DNA from: CAZMXP01 sp964570285
GTDB lineage: Bacteria > Planctomycetota > PLA2
DNA length: 56,030 nucleotides
Assembly: GCA_964570285.1 (NCBI GenBank)
Contig: CAZMXP010000036.1
Span: 1 to 56,030 of the forward strand
Direction: 5' to 3'
Positions 15,556 to 23,880 of the stretch are shown here, in pieces; position 1 is the first letter of the stretch, and each line of letters begins with the position of its first letter. Under the pieces are notes generated by a model that made no database searches, was not told where the DNA came from, and was given only the letters and a program-made list of their open reading frames with translations. A program made the translations under genes and the position numbers.

Positions 15556-18500
15556 ATGGCGGCAAGATCGTGGGTCCGCGTGTTCGTGCTGGTGCTCGTC
15601 GCGTCGCGCGCGATGCCGCAGGGCAGGCCGCCGCCGACGCCGGAGCAGCGCGCGGAGCTCGAGCAGGCCGCCCGGCTCTCTGCCCAGGTCGTGACGCTCT
15701 TCAGGGCCGGCCGCTCGCGCGAGGCGTTGCCGCTCGCCGAGCAGGCGTACGAGATCCGCGACCGCATTCTCGGCCCTGACCACCCGGACACCGCGGCGGC
15801 GCTCGTCGAGGTCGCGTCGATGCTCGCCGAAGCCGGGGCGTTGGAGAAGTCCATCGAGATGAACCTCCGCGGGCTCGCCCAGCTCGAGAAGGCGTACGGC
15901 GCGGACGACCCTCGGCTGACCACCGCGATCACCAACCTGGCCGTGGCGTATCGCTCTCTCGGGCGGCACGAGGAGACGCTTCCGCTGGCCGAGCGCGCGC
16001 TCCGGATCCAGGAGAAGGCCCACGGGCACGACAGCCCCGCGATCGTGCTCGCGCTGCAGAACCTGGGCATCGTCCTCGCGGAGGCGCAGCGGTTCGACGA
16101 GTCCGCCGGCCTGCTCCGCCGCGCGCTCGCGATCCAGGAGCGAGCGCTCGGCCCGCGGCATCCGGCCGTGGCGCAGGCGCACCAGATGCTGGGGACCGCG
16201 TTGCGGCGCAAGGGGGACCTCGAGGAGGCGGGGCACGAACTCGAACGCGCGGTCGAGCTCCTCGAGGCGGCCGTGGGTCGCAACCACGTCGCGCTAACCG
16301 ACCCCCTGTCGGAGCTCGCCGGGATCTACTCGGACACCCACCGCCTGACCGCGGCGCTCGACACCGGGCGCCGGATCACCGGGCTGCTCGTCGCGGCGGG
16401 CCAGGACGCGAGCGAAGCGGGGGCGACGGCGTACCTCAACGTCGGCCGGGCGCTCTTCGGCCTCGGCCGCTACGAGGAAGCCGCAGGCGAGTTCCGGCAG
16501 GCGCTGCACTGCGCGAATCGCGCGCCGAGGATCGCGCCGGAAGCCAGGGCCCGCTGCCTCCACCGCCTCGGCGATGTGCTCGCGGAGCTGGAGCAGTACG
16601 ACGAGGCGATGCGCACCTACGAGGAGGCGGCCGCCCTGCTGGAGCAGGCGTTCGGTCCGGACCACTTCGAGCTCGCCGCGAACCTCAACAACCGCGGGCT
16701 CGTGCTGCTCGAGCTCGGCCGGAGGGACGAAGCGCTGGCCCTGCTCGAGCGCGCGCGCAAGATCCTCGCCGCGACGCTCGGGCCCGAGCACCGTGAGGTC
16801 GGGGTCTGCACGAACAACATCGCCTCGACGCTCTCGCTGATCGGCCGGATCGACGAGGCGCTCGAGAACATGAAGCGCGCCGTCGCGATCCTGAGGAAGG
16901 CGGAGGGACCCGACGATCCCCGCACGCTGCTGGAGGAGGCGAACCTCGCGGCGCTGGAGCTGAAGAAGGGCGACATCCCGACCGCCACGAGGCACCTGGA
17001 GACGACGCTCGCCGCGTGCGAGCGGAAGCTCGGCAAGGAGCACCCCGCGCTCGCAGGCCCCTTGCAGACCCTCGCCCGCGCGCGCATCGCGGCGGGCCGT
17101 CGCGATGACGCGGTCGCCTTGGCCCGGCGCGGCCTCGCGATCCAGAAGGCGGCGTACGGCGATCAGCGCGACGAGTACGCGCAGGGACTCGGCCATCTCT
17201 CCGGAATGCTGTCGCTGGCCGGGCAGCGCGCGGAGGCCGGCGAGGCGGCGCGCGAGGCGCTGGCGATCGCCGAACGGAACCTGCGCTCGCACTTCGCGGG
17301 GCTCGACGGCGCTCAGCGCATCCGGCTGGTGAACGGGGTGCGCGGGATCCTCGTGCGCTGGCTGGCCGAGGCGCCGTTCGCGAAGCAGACCGGCTACGAC
17401 GAGGTGCTGCGCTTCAAGGGGATCGCGGCGCGGGCGATCGCGGCGGAACGGCGGCTCGCGCGCGAGGCGGGCGGCGGCGCGGCCGCGCGCGTCGAGGAGC
17501 TGCGGGCCGCGGAGCGCCGGCTCGCGTCGCTGGCGAACTCGATGCCGTTCGGGGGCAAGCAGCGGGGCGCGTGGCAGGAGCGCTACGCGAAGGCGGCGGC
17601 GGAGCGCGAACGGCTCGGGGTCGCGCTGGCCCGCGACTTCGCCCCGCTGCGCGCGGGTCTCGAGCGCATGGACATCGGGCTGCCGCGCATCCGGGCCGCG
17701 CTCCGTCCGGGCGAGGCGCTCGTCGACTACGTGGTCGCGGGAGACCAGTACCTGGCGTTCGTCGTGCGCGCCGAGGGGGACGTCGCGCGCGTTTCGCTCG
17801 GCGACGCGGGGCCGCTCGAGGCCGCCGCGCGGGACTTCGCGGAGCGGGCCGCGGACCGGGGGACCGCCATCGACGACGCGGACTGGCTGGCCGCGGGCCG
17901 CCGGCTGCACGACCTCGTCGTCGCGCCCTTGCGCGCCGCGCTCGGCGACGCGAAGGCCCTGTGCGTGTGTCCGGACGCGGCGCTCGCGTCGGTGCCGTTC
18001 GCGGCGCTGCCGCTGCCCGGGTCGCCGGAGCGCTTCCTGATCGACGACTACGAGCTGAGCAGCGTGGCGATGGCGCAGGACCTCGTGTCGCAAGCCGACG
18101 ACGGGTCGACCGGCGCGGGCGCGCTGCTGGTCGGCGGCGTGACGTACGACCGCGCCGGGGCCGTCGCGCCCGGGGAGCGACGCGAGGAGCCGCCCGTCGT
18201 GTCGTCGCGCGCGCCGCGCGGGCGCACGTTCACGGCGCTGCCGGGCACGCTCGCCGAGATCGAGTACCTCGCGGGACGGCTCGGGCGCGACGCGCTCGCG
18301 CTGAGCGCGGACGACGCCACCGAGGCGCGGCTGCGCGCGACGGTCCGCGGCCGCCGCATCGTGCACGTCGCGACGCACGGGTTCGTGCGCGACGACCTGA
18401 TGGCGGGCCTGCGCGAGCGGCGCACGGCGGCGGAGTGGCTCGGCGCGAACATGGAGCGCAGCCTCGCGGCGGGCTACGACCCGATGCTGCTCGCCGGCCT

Positions 18501-18909
18501 CGCGATGGCCGGCGCGAGCGTGGGCGACGGCGGCGATGGCGACGACGGCGTCCTGACCGCGGCCGAGGCGTCGCACCTCGATCTGCGCGGCGTCGAGCTC
18601 GTCGTGCTGTCCGCGTGCGAGACGGCGCTGGGCCGCGCCGAGGCGGGCGAGGGCGTGATCGGCCTCGTGCAGGGCTTCCAGATGGCGGGCACGCGCTCGG
18701 TGATCGCGAGCCTGTGGCAGGTCGACGACGACGCCACGCGCCTCCTCATGGAGAGGATGTACGAGGGCCTCCTCGACGGCCGCGACCGCCTGCAGCCGGC
18801 AGCCGCGTTGCGGCGCGCGGCGCTGAGCGTGCGCGCAGCGAAGGACAAGGCCGGACGCGTGCTGTCCGGCCCATCGGTCTGGGCCGCGTTCGTCGCGTAC
18901 GGCCGCTAG
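15556..18909 (+). CDS. Secreted TPR-CHAT domain protein (caspase-like peptidase)
   Basis: A 1117-residue protein. A short signal-like N-terminus (RVFVLVLVASRAMPQG) precedes a long array of ~42-residue kinesin-light-chain-type TPRs (residues ~30-600), with repeats such as ALRIQEKAHGHDSPAIVLAL and ALAIQERALGPRHPAVAQAH. The C-terminal CHAT domain (~715-1117) has the caspase-clan dyad: His in RRIVHVATHGFVRDD (~936) and Cys in VVLSACETALG (~1018), plus GTRSVIASLWQVDD. CHAT proteins act as cysteine proteases or their scaffolds, often activated by ligand binding to the TPRs. The signal sequence suggests a periplasmic location. Decayed CHAT fragments lie on both sides. Confidence 0.9.
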   Translation: MAARSWVRVFVLVLVASRAMPQGRPPPTPEQRAELEQAARLSAQVVTLFRAGRSREALPLAEQAYEIRDRILGPDHPDTAAALVEVASMLAEAGALEKSIEMNLRGLAQLEKAYGADDPRLTTAITNLAVAYRSLGRHEETLPLAERALRIQEKAHGHDSPAIVLALQNLGIVLAEAQRFDESAGLLRRALAIQERALGPRHPAVAQAHQMLGTALRRKGDLEEAGHELERAVELLEAAVGRNHVALTDPLSELAGIYSDTHRLTAALDTGRRITGLLVAAGQDASEAGATAYLNVGRALFGLGRYEEAAGEFRQALHCANRAPRIAPEARARCLHRLGDVLAELEQYDEAMRTYEEAAALLEQAFGPDHFELAANLNNRGLVLLELGRRDEALALLERARKILAATLGPEHREVGVCTNNIASTLSLIGRIDEALENMKRAVAILRKAEGPDDPRTLLEEANLAALELKKGDIPTATRHLETTLAACERKLGKEHPALAGPLQTLARARIAAGRRDDAVALARRGLAIQKAAYGDQRDEYAQGLGHLSGMLSLAGQRAEAGEAAREALAIAERNLRSHFAGLDGAQRIRLVNGVRGILVRWLAEAPFAKQTGYDEVLRFKGIAARAIAAERRLAREAGGGAAARVEELRAAERRLASLANSMPFGGKQRGAWQERYAKAAAERERLGVALARDFAPLRAGLERMDIGLPRIRAALRPGEALVDYVVAGDQYLAFVVRAEGDVARVSLGDAGPLEAAARDFAERAADRGTAIDDADWLAAGRRLHDLVVAPLRAALGDAKALCVCPDAALASVPFAALPLPGSPERFLIDDYELSSVAMAQDLVSQADDGSTGAGALLVGGVTYDRAGAVAPGERREEPPVVSSRAPRGRTFTALPGTLAEIEYLAGRLGRDALALSADDATEARLRATVRGRRIVHVATHGFVRDDLMAGLRERRTAAEWLGANMERSLAAGYDPMLLAGLAMAGASVGDGGDGDDGVLTAAEASHLDLRGVELVVLSACETALGRAEAGEGVIGLVQGFQMAGTRSVIASLWQVDDDATRLLMERMYEGLLDGRDRLQPAAALRRAALSVRAAKDKAGRVLSGPSVWAAFVAYGR

Positions 18910-18939
18910 ACGCCGGGCCGCATCGTCCGGCCAGCCGCC

Positions 18940-19155
18940 GTGGACCCGGCCGACGCCCTGCGCGGCGCGCCCGTCGTCGCGGGCCTCTGGAAGGTGGCCG
19001 ACGCGAGCACCGCGCTGCTGATGACCGACATGTACAAGCGGATGATGGGGGGGGCGGGGGCGTGTGACGCGCTGCACGAGGCGAGGAGGGCGCTTCGCAA
19101 GACGCATCCCGACCCGCACCACCGGGGGGCGTTCGTGTTCGTGGGGGCGCCGTAG
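18940..19155 (+). pseudogene. Remnant of a CHAT-domain C-terminus
   Basis: An in-frame stretch of ~72 codons reads PVVAGLWKVADASTALLMTD, then MYKRMM, then ALHEARRALRKTHPDPHH and FVFVGAP before the stop. It matches the end of a CHAT domain (the SLWKVDD-type strand and following helix) but has no His or Cys block. Its end is the second copy of the 93-base repeat at 15306-15398. It lies directly after the intact TPR-CHAT stop and probably derives from the same lost gene family as the upstream remnant. A translated orphan fragment is possible, but no ribosome-binding site or proper start supports it. Confidence 0.7.
19063..19155 (+). repeat. 93-base direct repeat, copy 2 (CHAT C-terminus)
   Basis: Partner of 15306-15398, in the same orientation, 3.76 kb apart. 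Differences are single bases, mostly in the first half (CATGGGGCACGCAAC versus CACGAGGCGAGGAGG). Confidence 0.85.
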
Positions 19156-19159
19156 CGCG

Positions 19160-19165
19160 TAGGAT
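19160..19165 (+). promoter_or_regulatory. -10-like box TAGGAT before the secreted TPR gene
   Basis: TAGGAT lies seven bases before the GTG at 19173. The spacer GGGGTGA could also act as a weak Shine-Dalgarno site, so both initiation modes are possible. Confidence 0.4.
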
Positions 19166-19172
19166 GGGGTGA

Positions 19173-21890
19173 GTGGCCCCTCCCGCGACGACCGGTTCGA
19201 GCGTGCATGCGTGGGCTGTCGCCTTCCTGACGCTGCTCGCGGCGGCGGCGGCGGGGGGGGAGGATCCGGCGTTTCTCGCGCGGCATGCGGAACTCGTGCG
19301 CGGCGACCTGCCGGCCGCGATCGGGCTCTACCGCAAGGCGCTCGAGGAGACGTCGCGCCCGGAGGGGGAGCAGGCGCTGCTGCACCTCAGGATCGCGCAG
19401 TGCCACGACGCGCTCGGGCAGGACCTGCTCGCGCTCGACCACCTCGCGGAGGCGATCTACGGCCGGAAGGGGGTCCCGCCGCAGGCCGCGCGGCGCGCGG
19501 CGGACCTGCGCGAGCGCATCCGCGCGCGCCAGCCGCGCCCGGCGGAACACGCGCCGCCCGCGGCGGAGGAGGCGGCGGCGGCGCGCGCGCGCCGGCTCGA
19601 GGGCATCGAGGCGCAGGCGAGGCGCCATCTCGAGGAGCGCAACGACGTGCAGGCCTTCCGCCACATCCAGGCGGCGCTCGAACTCGACCCCGACAACGCC
19701 GAGGCGCGCGCGCTCGAGGCGCAGTGGGAGACGCTGCTCTCGGGCATGACGCAGCTCCTGCGCGACCCGCTCCGCTTCCTCCGCTCGTGGTCGGAGGCGC
19801 AGATCCGCGCGGTGGCGCGGCAGGCGCAGGCGCGCCTGAAGGAGGCGCTCGCCCACGCGAAGGCGGGAGAGCACAACCTCGCCGAGAGCCGCTTCCGCGA
19901 GGCGGTCGCGGGCATCGACGCCTGCGAGTTCGCGGCGGAGTCGGAGGAGCTGCGGACGCTGCGCCAGAGCATCCTCGGCCACCGGGCCGAGGCGCACCAG
20001 CGCGGCGCGCCGGGCTCGCGCGCGCTCGCGCCGCTGCCGGAGCAGCCGCGCCGCACGACCGTCGCGGGCGACCTGCTGAACCACCTGCAGCGCATGCTCG
20101 ACATGATCTCGGAGCCGGGGCAGGAGTACCGCATCCTGCCGGTGCCGGCGCGGCGGGGCGACGGCATCGTGCGCTCCCCGCTCTCCAAGCCCCGCCGCTT
20201 CCTGCTGCTGCGCGACGAACTCCCGTCGCGCTTCACCGCCGCGTCGTTCGCCCGCGCCTACCTGCCGCTGCGCGTCGAGCCCGCCTCGTGGAGCGCGAAG
20301 GGCAACTACCTCGACACCGCGGGCGAGATGCTGATCGCGCGCAACCGTCCCGAGGTCCTCGACGCGCTGCAGGCCGAACTCCGGCGCATGGAGGCGCTGC
20401 CGCGGGAGGCGATGCGGTGGCGCTTCCTGTTCGTCTCGGTGCCCCCGGCGTCGCTCGCCTCCTTCGAGCGGCGCTACGGCGCCCTGCAGCGCTCCGACCG
20501 CGGCGGCTCGCCGGTGCTGCACGCGGCGATCCCGCCCGCGCACCCCTTCGAGGAGATCTGCGGCATGCTGCGCGACGAGGGGGGGGATGCCGGGCTGCCG
20601 GAGGGGCTCTTCGACGTCGAGATCGAGAACGGCGTGCCGCAGACGCTCTTCGCCGCGCTGCCGCTCTCGCGCGCGGCGGCCTACGCGCGGGTGGCGCTCG
20701 AGCCCGCCGGCGCGTGGACCTCGCACTACGGCATGCTGCTCGACATGATGCCGCTGCGCGACGGCGTCGGCCGCACCGCGCTGCTGCTGAACGTCGCGGC
20801 GCGCCTCCCGCTGCCGCCGGCGCTCGGGGCGGACGGCCGCGCGACGCCGCGCTTCCTCACGCAGGAGGCGGAGGCCTTCGTCGACCTCGCGCCGGGCTCG
20901 ACGCTCGTGCTCGCGGGCCTCGCCGACCCCTTCGCGGAGCCCCCGGACCCCCCGAGGATCCTCCTGCTGCTGCTGGGCACGGGAGGAAGGGAGGGCGCCT
21001 CCCCCGCGCCCGCGGCGAACGCGCAGGCGGAGGTCTCGCTCCACGACCTGCTGCTGCGCGTGCGCGACAACCCGGGGCCGAAGGTGGATCCGCGGCAGGG
21101 CTTCGTGCGGCGCGATCCCGTGGAGGTGCTCGAGGCGCGGGCGCGCTTCCTGCGCGAGGCGCTCAGCGACCAGCTCGGCACGCCGGAGGTCGAGGTGGAC
21201 GTGGACGCGACCGTCGCGCGCGTGCCGCTCGCGCTGCGCGAACGGGCCGCGGCGGCGGTGAACGAGCTGCGGGCGCAGAGCCGCGCGAGCTTCGTCGTGC
21301 GCATCCAGGCCTCCGCGCTCCGCACGCCGATCTTCGAGCGGCTGATGGCGCGCGAGAAGCTCGAGCTGCGCGCGTTCGGGCAGGCGTTCGTCGCGATGCT
21401 GCAGGGGTCGGCCGCCGAGCTGCTGCCGCGCGACCTGCGCCAGCGCGAGCCGGCGGACGTCTTCGCGCCCGGGCGCGAGGCGGCGGCGCTGACGGCGCTC
21501 GGCTTGCAGGCGCAGCACTCGCTCAGCGCGCGCACGCACACCTCCCCCGCCTATGGCACCGAGGAGGACCTCGCGCGCGGGGCGGCGCGCACCGTGACGG
21601 AGGGGCTGCGCGTCTCGGTGCGCCCGTGGATCCGGGGCACGAGCCTGCTCGCGTGGGTGGAGGTCGAGACCTGCGGCCTCGACAGCGAGGTCGAGGAGCT
21701 CGCGCTCGCGCAGGCGGTCCCCTCCTACCGGACGGAGCTCGCGGGCACGCTCGCGAGCGGCCTCGTCGACTTCGGCAACCCGCTCGCGCCGTCGACGGCG
21801 CTCGTCTGCCGGATCCCCCATCCGACCGCGAGCAGCGCCGAGACGCTGACGGAGATCAACGTCGCGATCTCGATCCGCCCCGCGCCGTAG
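19173..21890 (+). CDS. Large secreted TPR-containing protein of unknown function
   Basis: A 905-residue protein with a signal peptide (VHAWAVAFLTLLAAAAAGGE). Residues ~30-300 hold TPR-like helices (AIGLYRKALEETSRPEGEQA, AFRHIQAALELDPDNAEARA). A 'NHLQRMLDMISEPGQEYRI' segment leads into a mixed alpha/beta domain. The C-terminal half contains beta-rich stretches and a low-complexity insert. I could not assign a family. The ATSSHYGMLLDMMPLRD-like region and following strands vaguely recall secretin N-domains, but no secretin signature is present, so I do not claim it. Starts at GTG; follows the CHAT remnant by 17 bases. Probably periplasmic or outer-membrane associated. Confidence 0.75.
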   Translation: MAPPATTGSSVHAWAVAFLTLLAAAAAGGEDPAFLARHAELVRGDLPAAIGLYRKALEETSRPEGEQALLHLRIAQCHDALGQDLLALDHLAEAIYGRKGVPPQAARRAADLRERIRARQPRPAEHAPPAAEEAAAARARRLEGIEAQARRHLEERNDVQAFRHIQAALELDPDNAEARALEAQWETLLSGMTQLLRDPLRFLRSWSEAQIRAVARQAQARLKEALAHAKAGEHNLAESRFREAVAGIDACEFAAESEELRTLRQSILGHRAEAHQRGAPGSRALAPLPEQPRRTTVAGDLLNHLQRMLDMISEPGQEYRILPVPARRGDGIVRSPLSKPRRFLLLRDELPSRFTAASFARAYLPLRVEPASWSAKGNYLDTAGEMLIARNRPEVLDALQAELRRMEALPREAMRWRFLFVSVPPASLASFERRYGALQRSDRGGSPVLHAAIPPAHPFEEICGMLRDEGGDAGLPEGLFDVEIENGVPQTLFAALPLSRAAAYARVALEPAGAWTSHYGMLLDMMPLRDGVGRTALLLNVAARLPLPPALGADGRATPRFLTQEAEAFVDLAPGSTLVLAGLADPFAEPPDPPRILLLLLGTGGREGASPAPAANAQAEVSLHDLLLRVRDNPGPKVDPRQGFVRRDPVEVLEARARFLREALSDQLGTPEVEVDVDATVARVPLALRERAAAAVNELRAQSRASFVVRIQASALRTPIFERLMAREKLELRAFGQAFVAMLQGSAAELLPRDLRQREPADVFAPGREAAALTALGLQAQHSLSARTHTSPAYGTEEDLARGAARTVTEGLRVSVRPWIRGTSLLAWVEVETCGLDSEVEELALAQAVPSYRTELAGTLASGLVDFGNPLAPSTALVCRIPHPTASSAETLTEINVAISIRPAP

Positions 21891-22255
21891 GCCGCGCGCA
21901 TGGCCGGGTCACTCCGGACGCGGGAGGCGGAGCGGGTCTGGATGCTCCCGGCGACCGCGCCGGATCCGGTGCCTGTAAGGCACTTGGCCCGCTTGCGGGC
22001 GCTGCGCACCCTCGCGACGGCCTTCGGCCGATCAGCACCGAGGATCTCGGATTTGACAAGGAACCCAGGAAGGGAGGAACCCACGAGCGCAGGGGGGCCC
22101 GGACTTCGATGGATCGAATCCGCCGACTCCTCGGTTCCTAGGTTCCTGGGTTCCTTCTTCCAGGGTCAAGACGAAGGCTGTGGCTGACCGTACCGCGCAG
22201 TTCCCGCTGGCCTTGGGCGTGCCCTCGCACCCAGCAAGGCGCGCGCGGCAACATC
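21891..22255. other. Intergenic region with small hairpins and a GGTTCCT repeat
   Basis: No gene is supported in these 365 bases between convergent genes. Two small hairpins occur in a row: GTGCC/GGCAC (21969-21983) and CCCGC/GCGGG (21988-21999). They are followed by a perfect 14-base inverted repeat (22058-22071 with 22143-22156). Base composition is lower in GC than the flanking genes. This may be the terminator region of both genes or the scar of a lost element. Confidence 0.5.
22058..22156. repeat. Inverted repeat AAGGAACCCAGGAA / TTCCTGGGTTCCTT
   Basis: The arms are perfect over 14 bases with a 71-base loop. The right arm lies in three near-tandem copies of GGTTCCT. There is no ORF of note inside. 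Confidence 0.75.
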
Positions 22256-23116
22256 CTAGCGCGGCAGCGACGCGACCCAGGCGCGGGCCTCGTCCACGGT
22301 CGCGAGGGGGCGCTGCGCCCTCAGGCCGAGGGCGTGGAGCGCGTGCGCCCGCACGGGCGGCGTCTCGGCCTCGGCGACGCGCAGCAGCGCCTCGAGCTCG
22401 TCCGGCGCGGCGACCGGCGCGATGCCCGAGATCGCGTGGCGGCGGGTCGCCTCGCTCGCCTTGGGGTGCTGCAGGATCTCGAGCAGGTGCGGCGCCGCCG
22501 ACGGCAGGCCCGAGTCGCGGAGGATCAGCGCGAGGTAGACCGACTGCCGCTCCTCGGAGATGTCGAGCACGCGCCGCATCTCCGGCATGACGCCCGCGGC
22601 CTTCGCGGAGCCGAGCGACCGGAGCAGCGCCGTCGCCCCGTCGCTCAGCTTCGCGCGCAGCTCCTTCGCGAACCCGATCAGCCGGTCGAAGCGGTCCGCC
22701 TCCTCGCGCACCTGCCGGAACGCGGCGCCCTCCTTCCGCAGCGCCGCCTCGCGCTCCTCGATCTTGGGTCCGACGTCCACGGCGCCCGCCTTCTCGCGCA
22801 CGCGCAGCACGGTCAGCTCGCGCTCGATGTCCTGCGAGCGGCGGTAGGCCTCGGCGGCGCGCGTCTGCGCCTTCTTGATCTCCGCCTGCAGCCTGTCCTG
22901 CGCCGTCAGCGTGTCGACGAGCAGCATCACGAGCGGCATCACCGCCCGCGCGTCCCCGCTCTCCACCATCGCCTCGACCGCGGGATAGACGCGGGACTTC
23001 GAGCCGGGGGTGAAGGCGTGCGGCGCGGTGTCCTCGAAGATCTTCAGCGTCGTCTCGAAGGGGTCGTCCGCCCGCGCGAGCAGCGCGAGAAGAAGCAGCG
23101 GAAGGAGGGGGCGCAT
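22256..23116 (-). CDS. Secreted coiled-coil and HEAT-repeat protein
   Basis: A 286-residue protein with a clear signal peptide (MRPLLPLLLLALLARAD). The middle (residues ~75-160) is a charged coiled coil (QAEIKKAQTRAAEAYRRSQ, KIEEREAALRKEGAAF). The C-terminal ~120 residues form HEAT-like helix pairs (AAPHLLEILQHPKASEATRR, HAISGIAPVAAPDELEAL). No catalytic motif. Such proteins usually serve as periplasmic scaffolds; function unknown. A CATAAT box on the minus strand (23128-23123) ends six bases before the ATG, which suggests a leaderless message. Divergent from the ABC transporter genes across 32 bases. Confidence 0.78.
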   Translation of the reverse strand: MRPLLPLLLLALLARADDPFETTLKIFEDTAPHAFTPGSKSRVYPAVEAMVESGDARAVMPLVMLLVDTLTAQDRLQAEIKKAQTRAAEAYRRSQDIERELTVLRVREKAGAVDVGPKIEEREAALRKEGAAFRQVREEADRFDRLIGFAKELRAKLSDGATALLRSLGSAKAAGVMPEMRRVLDISEERQSVYLALILRDSGLPSAAPHLLEILQHPKASEATRRHAISGIAPVAAPDELEALLRVAEAETPPVRAHALHALGLRAQRPLATVDEARAWVASLPR

Positions 23117-23122
23117 GCCCGT

Positions 23123-23128
23123 ATTATG
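23123..23128 (-). promoter_or_regulatory. -10-like box CATAAT, leaderless start of the HEAT-repeat gene
   Basis: On the minus strand CATAAT is followed by six bases and then the ATG at 23116. Read on the plus strand the same bases give TATTAT (23122-23127), 21 bases ahead of the ABC ATPase ATG, so this site may serve both directions. Confidence 0.45.
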
Positions 23129-23148
23129 CCCCGCGCGCGACGGATCGC

Positions 23149-23880
23149 ATGATCGCCCTCGAAACCCGCGAACTCGGCAAGACCTACCGGGGGGGCGTCG
23201 TCGGCGTCGAGGCGCTGAGCCTGCGGCTCGCCGCGGGGGAGGTGGCGGGCTTCGTGGGCCCCAACGGCTCGGGCAAGACGACGACGATCCGCCTGCTCCT
23301 CGACCTCATCCGGCCCACGCGCGGGCACGCCACGCTGCTCGGCCTCGACACGAGGCGCGACTCCGTCGAGGTCCGCCGGCAGGTCGGCTTCCTTCCCGGC
23401 GACCTCGCCTTCCACGGGGGGCTCGGGGGCCGGGAGACGCTCGACTTCTACGCGTCGCTGCGCCCGGGCCGGCCGCCCCTGCTGCGTCCCGAACTGCTCG
23501 ACCGCCTCGGCCTCGACGACCGGGTGCTCGCGCGGCGCGTCTCGACCTACTCGACGGGCATGCGGAGAAAGCTCGGCCTCGCGGTCGCGCTGCAGCACGA
23601 TCCCCCGCTCGCGATCCTCGACGAGCCGACGACCGGGCTCGACCCCCTCGTCCGCCGGCGCTACCACGACGCGATCCGCATGTGGAAGGCGCGCGGCGAG
23701 GGGCGGGCGCTCTTCCTCTGCACGCACGACATGCTCGAGGTCGAGGCGCTCTGCGACCGGGTGCTCGTCGTGCGCGAGGGGCGGCTCGTCGCCGACCGGG
23801 GCGTCGAGGAGATGAAGCGCTCGACCGACCGCGCCCGCTCCCTCGAGGACGTCATCCTCTCCTACTACGGCACGCCGTGA
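23149..23880 (+). CDS. ABC transporter ATP-binding protein
   Basis: A 243-residue ABC ATPase with all nucleotide-binding motifs. These are Walker A GPNGSGKTTTIR, Q-loop VGFLPGDLAF (the usual Gln replaced by Pro-Gly, an oddity), signature STYSTGMRRKLGLA in a shortened form (YSTGM), Walker B LAILDEPTTGLD and switch His in LCTHDMLEVEAL. The type is that of drug or natural-product exporters (CcmA/DrrA-like) that pair with a six-helix permease. The permease follows with a four-base GTGA overlap. The cargo is unknown. Confidence 0.92.
   Translation: MIALETRELGKTYRGGVVGVEALSLRLAAGEVAGFVGPNGSGKTTTIRLLLDLIRPTRGHATLLGLDTRRDSVEVRRQVGFLPGDLAFHGGLGGRETLDFYASLRPGRPPLLRPELLDRLGLDDRVLARRVSTYSTGMRRKLGLAVALQHDPPLAILDEPTTGLDPLVRRRYHDAIRMWKARGEGRALFLCTHDMLEVEALCDRVLVVREGRLVADRGVEEMKRSTDRARSLEDVILSYYGTP

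Noticed and set aside
18906..21821. Long minus-strand frame opposite the secreted TPR gene
   Set aside because: Low-complexity Arg/Leu/Ala translation, no motif; the plus-strand protein has a signal peptide and TPRs.
19173..21890. Secretin (type II/III secretion outer-membrane channel)
   Set aside because: The C-terminal half lacks the conserved secretin signature; only general size and beta content fit.
22095..22115. GGATCGAATCC as a tRNA T-arm
   Set aside because: No matching acceptor stem, D-arm or anticodon arm could be found upstream.
21891..22187. Short plus-strand ORF of 95 codons after the secreted TPR gene
   Set aside because: Poor composition, no SD or -10 before its start, and it runs through the inverted repeat region.
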